In this document: piece by piece, positions 23,949-28,236 of the stretch
Numbering within the stretch: position 1 is the first letter of the stretch
Layout: each line of letters starts with the position of its first letter
Assembly (NCBI GenBank): GCA_900539725.1
Contig: UQDI01000021.1
Span: forward strand, 1 to 28,236
DNA from: an uncultured Eubacteriales bacterium
GTDB lineage: Bacteria > Bacillota > Clostridia > Tissierellales > Peptoniphilaceae
Reading direction: 5' to 3'
DNA: 28,236 bases
Program-made: the position numbers and the translations under genes
Notes under the pieces: model-generated
What the model saw: only the letters and a program-made list of their open reading frames with translations
Told to the model about the DNA's origin: nothing
The model's database searches: none

Positions 23949-25031
23949 TTGAAGAAATTTAGATTCTTAATAATTTTTTCTGCCATAATTATGTTCGTGG
24001 CAGGATTTAACGCGCATGCAGCGAGCGAAAATAAAATGACTTACAAGATGAATCTCAAAGAGGACGCGATGTATGTGGACGTCAAGATCGAGACGGAGCA
24101 TACGGGCTTTAAGTTTGGTATCGATGTGCCAGAAGGCGCTGAGGTCTACAATGTAGAGGGCAAGAGCCTTAGAGACAATTTCCTTTCGGGAACGAAATAC
24201 ATCTTTGACTTTAACGGCGGCGACAAAGAAGTCTCTTACAAGATCAAGGGTCTTCCAAAAGCCTTTAAAAGGGCCGATGGTTTTGTCTTTGGCTTGTATC
24301 GTTCATTTAACACGCATATCAACACCATTGAGATAGCCTATGAGAGCGTTTACTTTGACGAGCCGGTATATGAACTATTTACTTCAAAGGGTCTTAACGC
24401 TACTTTTGAAGATGGCAAGACTGGTCTTTACGAGATAGACGAGCCAATTGACATAGCTATAGGCATTAAGTATCCAAAGAATGAGTTCGTGAACGCGCCA
24501 TATTTGGATATGGACTACGATGACTACCGTAATGACGAGCTGATGAGGACGCAAATTACACGCATTGACAAGCCGGGCGTCTCTGAGCTAGTGCTTAAGG
24601 GGCTTATAGCGGTGGCTTTATTAGCGTTTATCATCGTCGGTTTTTTGATGACGAAGAACCAAAGATTTAGAAATAAATTTAGAATAAAGAAGAAATATGA
24701 AGAAAAGGAAAGAAGCGGTAAAACTTTCGACATAAAGGACCTTGATGAGAACATTTACCTAGTATATCAATTTTATGACACGAAGGAAGACAAGGTCGCT
24801 AGCTATTTAGGCGTGGACGAGACTGACAAGCTTGTTGAGGAAAAACTAAATGCTTCGTATGAAAATCTATTAAAAAAGGGATATATAGAGAAGGAAGACT
24901 CGGATTACAGCGTGGCTCTAACAAAGAAGGGCAGGCTGAAGCTTGAGGAAATTCTTATCAAGAAAGAATATTTACTCGCTCAAGACGATATTTCAGATGA
25001 GGAAGAGAAATTTTTAAGATTGTTCAGGTGA
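23949..25031 (+). CDS. Membrane-anchored protein with winged-helix-like tail
   Basis: 360 residues from a TTG start, chosen because AGGAGGCGAG lies just upstream and a signal sequence follows (KKFRFLIIFSAIIMFVAGFNAHA). An extracytoplasmic beta-rich domain (about 26-215) is followed by one transmembrane helix (about 218-238) and a basic, then acidic, cytoplasmic region. The layout resembles DUF2207-type proteins. Near the C terminus YENLLKKGYIEKEDSDYSVALTKKGRLKLEEIL reads like the recognition helix, wing and following helix of MarR/PadR-type winged helices. This suggests, but does not prove, a membrane-tethered regulator or a protein-binding wing. It precedes the Nudix gene by five bases. Confidence 0.7.
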   Translation: MKKFRFLIIFSAIIMFVAGFNAHAASENKMTYKMNLKEDAMYVDVKIETEHTGFKFGIDVPEGAEVYNVEGKSLRDNFLSGTKYIFDFNGGDKEVSYKIKGLPKAFKRADGFVFGLYRSFNTHINTIEIAYESVYFDEPVYELFTSKGLNATFEDGKTGLYEIDEPIDIAIGIKYPKNEFVNAPYLDMDYDDYRNDELMRTQITRIDKPGVSELVLKGLIAVALLAFIIVGFLMTKNQRFRNKFRIKKKYEEKERSGKTFDIKDLDENIYLVYQFYDTKEDKVASYLGVDETDKLVEEKLNASYENLLKKGYIEKEDSDYSVALTKKGRLKLEEILIKKEYLLAQDDISDEEEKFLRLFR

Positions 25032-25036
25032 TTTAG

Positions 25037-25462
25037 GTGAGGGTACTTAGCTCAGGAGGCGTAATTATCAATAACAATTTAATACTACTTTTGAAGAAGT
25101 ACAACGGCGACTACGTATTACCGAAGGGCAGAATCGAGCGCGGTGAAAGCATTGAAGAGGCTGCCTTACGCGAGGTAAAGGAAGAAAGCGGCATCACTGG
25201 CGAGATTAAAAAATACCTAGGCAAGATTGATTACTCTTTCATTAACAGGATGAGAAATATAAAGATTGACAAGACGGTACACTTCTTTTTGATGTCAACA
25301 AAGGACACGCATACTAAGCCACAGAGCATGGAAGGCTTTAAGACAGCGAAGTTCTACGAAAGAGAAGAAGCGATTAGCCTTATGAAATACAGCCAAGAAA
25401 GAGAAATTATTAGAAAAGCCATAGAAGAGTACGACAGAGAGAAGAATGAGGAGAGGAAATGA
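25037..25462 (+). CDS. Nudix hydrolase
   Basis: 141 residues with a perfect Nudix box: G31-x5-E37-x7-R45-E46-x2-E49-E50-x-G52-I53, the magnesium-binding motif for cleaving nucleoside diphosphates linked to another group. The start is GTG at 25037 with CAGGTGA upstream; its spacing and the GG-V-I strand after it support the choice. The substrate is not predictable. The stop overlaps the whiA start (ATGA). A Nudix gene (yvcI) also stands near whiA in Bacillus, but the usual intervening rapZ and yvcK genes are missing here. Confidence 0.9.
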   Translation: MRVLSSGGVIINNNLILLLKKYNGDYVLPKGRIERGESIEEAALREVKEESGITGEIKKYLGKIDYSFINRMRNIKIDKTVHFFLMSTKDTHTKPQSMEGFKTAKFYEREEAISLMKYSQEREIIRKAIEEYDREKNEERK

Positions 25463-26397
25463 GTTTTTCACAAAAAGCTAAGGACGAAGCGGCAAAGCTG
25501 ATGATCACGGACGAAGACACATCCCTAGCTGAGCTTATGGCTTACGTGAGATACGTCTCATCCATTAGCTTCATATCAGGCAAAGTGGCCGTTTCATTCA
25601 GAGTGCAAAAGGCGGCGCTTGCGAGACGAATATTTACAGTAATCAGAAATTTATACGATACAGACCTTGACGTCGACATCTCAAAGATGACGCAGCTCAA
25701 GAAGATGAACATCTACACCATAGTCCTAAACGATACGGATATAGTTATGCAGATGTTTAAAGACACGCGCATGGAAGGCTTTTTGGACGTAAACAAGATT
25801 CCGAAGGCAGTCAAAGAGAGTGACGATATGAGAAGGAGCTACCTAAGAGCGGCATTTTTAGCAGTCGGCTCCATCACCAATCCGGAGCGCGGCTACCACC
25901 TCGAAATGCTCTTCGAAAGCGAGTTCGAGGCAAACGAGGTCAAGGAGCTGATGAACGTCTACGGTCTTGGGGCGAAGTATGTCAAACGTAAGGAGAACTA
26001 CATCACTTATCTAAAAGGCGCCGAGGCAATCTCAGATTTTCTCACAGTTATAGGCGCGATGAGAGCAGTGCTTAGCTTTGAGAATATAAGGGTAGTTAAG
26101 GACGTTAGGAACAATGCCAATAGACGGACCAATTGCGAAACAGCCAATATACAGAAGACAGTTGATGCATCGACAAGGCAGGTAGCTGATATCGAGTACA
26201 TCGACGAGATGATTGGCCTAGACGCGTTACAAAGTGATTTAAAAGAGCTAGCAATACTTAGACTGAATAACAGAGACGCATCACTTGCAGAGCTTGGAAG
26301 GCTTATGAGCCCGGAGCTTGGCAAATCGGGCGTGAACCATAGACTTAAAAAACTTGCTGAAATGGCAGAAAATTTACGAATAAATGAGGAGAATTAA
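25459..26397 (+). CDS. whiA: WhiA family protein
   Basis: 312 residues. WhiA joins a LAGLIDADG homing-endonuclease-like domain to a C-terminal helix-turn-helix. It controls sporulation in actinomycetes and affects division and chromosome segregation in Bacillus. Family features are SFSQKAKDEAA at the N terminus, RRSYLRAAFLAVGSITNPERGYHLE, FLTVIGAMRAVLSFENIRVVKDVRNNANRRTNCETANIQKTVDAS, and the C-terminal LAELGRLMSPELGKSGVNHRLKKLAEMA helix-turn-helix. Endonuclease activity is not expected. Translation is coupled to the Nudix gene by a 4-base overlap, and the next gene begins one base after the stop. Confidence 0.95.
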   Translation: MSFSQKAKDEAAKLMITDEDTSLAELMAYVRYVSSISFISGKVAVSFRVQKAALARRIFTVIRNLYDTDLDVDISKMTQLKKMNIYTIVLNDTDIVMQMFKDTRMEGFLDVNKIPKAVKESDDMRRSYLRAAFLAVGSITNPERGYHLEMLFESEFEANEVKELMNVYGLGAKYVKRKENYITYLKGAEAISDFLTVIGAMRAVLSFENIRVVKDVRNNANRRTNCETANIQKTVDASTRQVADIEYIDEMIGLDALQSDLKELAILRLNNRDASLAELGRLMSPELGKSGVNHRLKKLAEMAENLRINEEN

Positions 26398-26398
26398 T

Positions 26399-26785
26399 AT
26401 GAAAAGAACTATAGTTACAAACAACGACTACGTTAGAGACAAATACAAAGACGACTTCGACATGATCTATGTAGATAAGGTCGATAATTATACAGGCGTT
26501 TTACTTAAGGCGAGAGACCTGATACACGAAGGATATAAACTCTTAACGCATCCATTATCAGGATCAGTTAAGCCGAATGAAACACCATTTAAGACAATTA
26601 TCTTGGAAAAAGGCACAGGACTTGATCAAGACGGACTTATCATAATTGAAGAAGCGATCGGAACCATTAACAAATTTTTAAATATCGAGAAAACACCCGA
26701 TTACAACGAGCGCGTTATCGACGACTGCAAAGTCATAGACCTTTCCATCATAGACAATACAATCAATTTAAGAAGTTCAATCTAA
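26399..26785 (+). CDS. GrdX-family protein
   Basis: 128 residues. The string LLTHPLSGSVKPNETPFKTIIL is the hallmark of GrdX proteins, usually encoded in or near glycine/sarcosine/betaine reductase operons of Stickland-fermenting Firmicutes. Their role is unproven. The start at 26399 follows AGGAG with good spacing; an upstream in-frame ATG at 26384 lies within whiA. Here it sits between whiA and a methyltransferase rather than among grd genes. The stop codon shares a base with the next start (TAATG). Its presence suggests the organism has glycine reductase and selenocysteine machinery elsewhere. Confidence 0.85.
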   Translation: MKRTIVTNNDYVRDKYKDDFDMIYVDKVDNYTGVLLKARDLIHEGYKLLTHPLSGSVKPNETPFKTIILEKGTGLDQDGLIIIEEAIGTINKFLNIEKTPDYNERVIDDCKVIDLSIIDNTINLRSSI

Positions 26786-28083
26786 TGAAAGAGTTTTATA
26801 TTGAAGATATGACCAGTCAGCTAAGGGGCGTTGCAAAGTCCGAGGGACTGGTCTATTTTATTAAAGGAGCCGTGCTTGGCGATACAGTCACAATCACAAA
26901 CGAAGTGAAGAAGAAGAGCTTTATCGAGGCAGATGTCTTGGAAATAGCCATCCCATCCGAGTTTCGCATTGAGGGAGCTAGTGATGAGGCGATACTCTCC
27001 GGCCTTTCTTATGAAAAAGAATTCGAGTGGAAAGTTAATGGCCTTAAAATGAACCTTAAGAAGATGGCTGGGCTTGACGTGGATGTAGAAGAATATATGG
27101 CGAAGACTTTAGCACACTATAGAGACAATACACAGGTCAAAGTCGCTCGCGGATATAATGGTGAAGTAGCTATCGGTTATTTTGAAGAAGGCACAAACAC
27201 AGTAGTCGACTCAGAAGAGATGCTTTACATGAATAAGGAAGCGCTTTCGGTTTATAAAGGACTTAGAAAATTCGTAAAAGAAAATTATAAGGGCTACGAT
27301 TGGAAGGCAAAAAAAGGCGATATCAAGGATATAGTCTTTAGAAATAACGAAAAAGATGAGCTGATGATTATTTTCGTATCGCATGATGAAATTGTGATTG
27401 ATATAGAAAAATTAAAAGCAGCCATCGATATGAGTAAAGTCAAATCCATCTACCTAAACATAAATGATAAATCAGATAAAGTTTTGTACGGAAGAAAATT
27501 TATTAAGCTATATGGCGATGACTTTTTAAGCGTAAATATCTTGGGACTTGATTTTAAAATATATCCGCAAACATTTTTGCAAGTGAATTTAGAGATGATG
27601 GACGTTTTGTATAAAAAAGCACTTGAGTATTTAGGGGACGCATCAGAGATGGACGTCCTTGAGCTATACTCAGGCATAGGCACCATAAGCCTATGCGCCG
27701 CCAAAGAAGCAAAATCAGTTACAGCAGTCGAAGTAGTCGAAGCCTCAGTTAAAAGCGCAGATGAAAACGCAGCCGCCAATGGCATAAAAAACGCAAAATT
27801 CATACATGCCAAGGCCGAAGACGCGATAAATAGAGTTTTGAAAGAAAAAATTTATGATGCAGTCATCGTCGACCCGCCGAGAAAGGGTCTAGACAAAAAA
27901 GTAGTAGAGATGCTAAATAAGAGCGGCATAGAAAAGATTGTATACATCAGCTGTAACCACGCAAGCCTAGCTAGAGACATCGCCTTGATGAGTGGGGTGT
28001 ATAAAGTGGAGAGAGTAGCCACAGTTGATATGTTCGCAAGAAGTGGACACTTGGAGACGGTGGTGTTATTGTCAAGAAAATAG
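26785..28083 (+). CDS. RlmD/TrmA-family 23S rRNA (uracil-5-)-methyltransferase
   Basis: 432 residues. An N-terminal TRAM domain (about 1-55) is followed by a class I AdoMet domain: FLQVN, ELYSGIGTISL, AVEVVEASVKSA, VDPPRKGL, and the catalytic cysteine C390 in YISCNHASLARD, then the HLETVVLL base-activating Glu. Methylates U747/U1939-type uridines in 23S rRNA in this family. The usual four cysteines of the [4Fe-4S] cluster after the TRAM domain are absent (EGASDEAILSGLSYEKEF occupies that region), and the protein has only one other cysteine. The usual SCNP motif is SCNH. Translationally coupled to the GrdX gene. Whether it serves one or two uridines is open. Confidence 0.9.
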   Translation: MKEFYIEDMTSQLRGVAKSEGLVYFIKGAVLGDTVTITNEVKKKSFIEADVLEIAIPSEFRIEGASDEAILSGLSYEKEFEWKVNGLKMNLKKMAGLDVDVEEYMAKTLAHYRDNTQVKVARGYNGEVAIGYFEEGTNTVVDSEEMLYMNKEALSVYKGLRKFVKENYKGYDWKAKKGDIKDIVFRNNEKDELMIIFVSHDEIVIDIEKLKAAIDMSKVKSIYLNINDKSDKVLYGRKFIKLYGDDFLSVNILGLDFKIYPQTFLQVNLEMMDVLYKKALEYLGDASEMDVLELYSGIGTISLCAAKEAKSVTAVEVVEASVKSADENAAANGIKNAKFIHAKAEDAINRVLKEKIYDAVIVDPPRKGLDKKVVEMLNKSGIEKIVYISCNHASLARDIALMSGVYKVERVATVDMFARSGHLETVVLLSRK

Positions 28084-28155
28084 AATAACAAGTTATAAAA
28101 GTGTTGAAATAGGTGCTTTTAGTATTTTAAAAGAAATCAGTTTTATAATAAATTA

Positions 28156-28202
28156 AAAATCGTGTTGGTAGAAAAATCGTTTACTTCTACCAACACGATT
28201 TT
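28156..28202. terminator. Long perfect hairpin after the methyltransferase gene
   Basis: 28156-28173 and 28185-28202 are an 18-bp perfect inverted repeat (AAAATCGTGTTGGTAGAA) with an 11-base loop. The A/T ends give short T runs both ways, so it is probably a bidirectional terminator. Confidence 0.6.
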
Positions 28203-28204
28203 AC

Positions 28205-28234
28205 AAAGAGCCAGTACTTACATCTCTTTTTTTC
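28205..28234 (+). terminator. Weak hairpin with T run at the window edge
   Basis: AAAGAG and CTCTTT can pair across a 13-base loop, followed by a T run. Possible second terminator or an upstream region cut by the window end. Confidence 0.3.
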
Positions 28235-28236
28235 CT

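Overview
The window looks like chromosome from an anaerobic, low-to-moderate GC Firmicute, most likely a Tissierellia/Peptoniphilaceae-type organism. The evidence is a complete WalRK (YycFG) operon, WhiA, a GrdX-family protein of the glycine reductase world, a probable HesB-like selenoprotein with an in-frame UGA, consensus sigma-A promoters and Gram-positive Shine-Dalgarno sites. The species assignment is inference; no 16S or other marker is present.

Layout. 1-850 is non-coding: two intrinsic terminators, a four-way-junction fold, further folded intergenic sequence, and a tRNA-Pro(UGG) on the minus strand. 1104-3872 is a large secreted phosphodiester-glycosidase (NAGPA) protein. 4040-12752 is a long plus-strand run: ftsH, walR, walK, a small secreted protein, walH/yycH, walI/yycI, walJ/yycJ and rlmH. 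12817-14010 (minus) is a cation:proton antiporter under a fluoride (crcB-type) riboswitch. 14144-15316 holds no conventional gene but is the most unusual part. It carries a consensus promoter and a terminator bracketing a roughly 545-nt apparently non-coding transcript closed by a 12-13 bp inverted repeat. Next to it is one of two copies of a covarying structured element, plus direct repeats.

15317-17306 is a TetR-family regulator and a radical SAM/SPASM protein. 17567-17842 is a 91-codon HesB-like protein with UGA at codon 35. 17896-18600 (minus) is a B3/B4-domain protein. 18942-20534 is an AT-rich ABC half-transporter that looks foreign. 20747-23106 (minus) is an M29 aminopeptidase followed by a polytopic membrane protein. 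23201-28083 (plus) is a tight cluster: AIR-synthase-like protein, membrane-anchored protein with a winged-helix-like tail, Nudix hydrolase, whiA, a grdX-like gene and an RlmD/TrmA-type methyltransferase lacking Fe-S cysteines.

How the genes work together. The wal block couples cell-wall stress sensing (WalK/WalR, modulated by WalH/WalI) with membrane proteolysis (FtsH) and ribosome methylation (RlmH). The antiporter is probably induced by fluoride. The TetR gene and the putative large RNA are divergently transcribed around a shared palindrome and could be co-regulated. The in-frame UGA protein and the GrdX homologue both fit a selenium-using, amino-acid-fermenting anaerobe.
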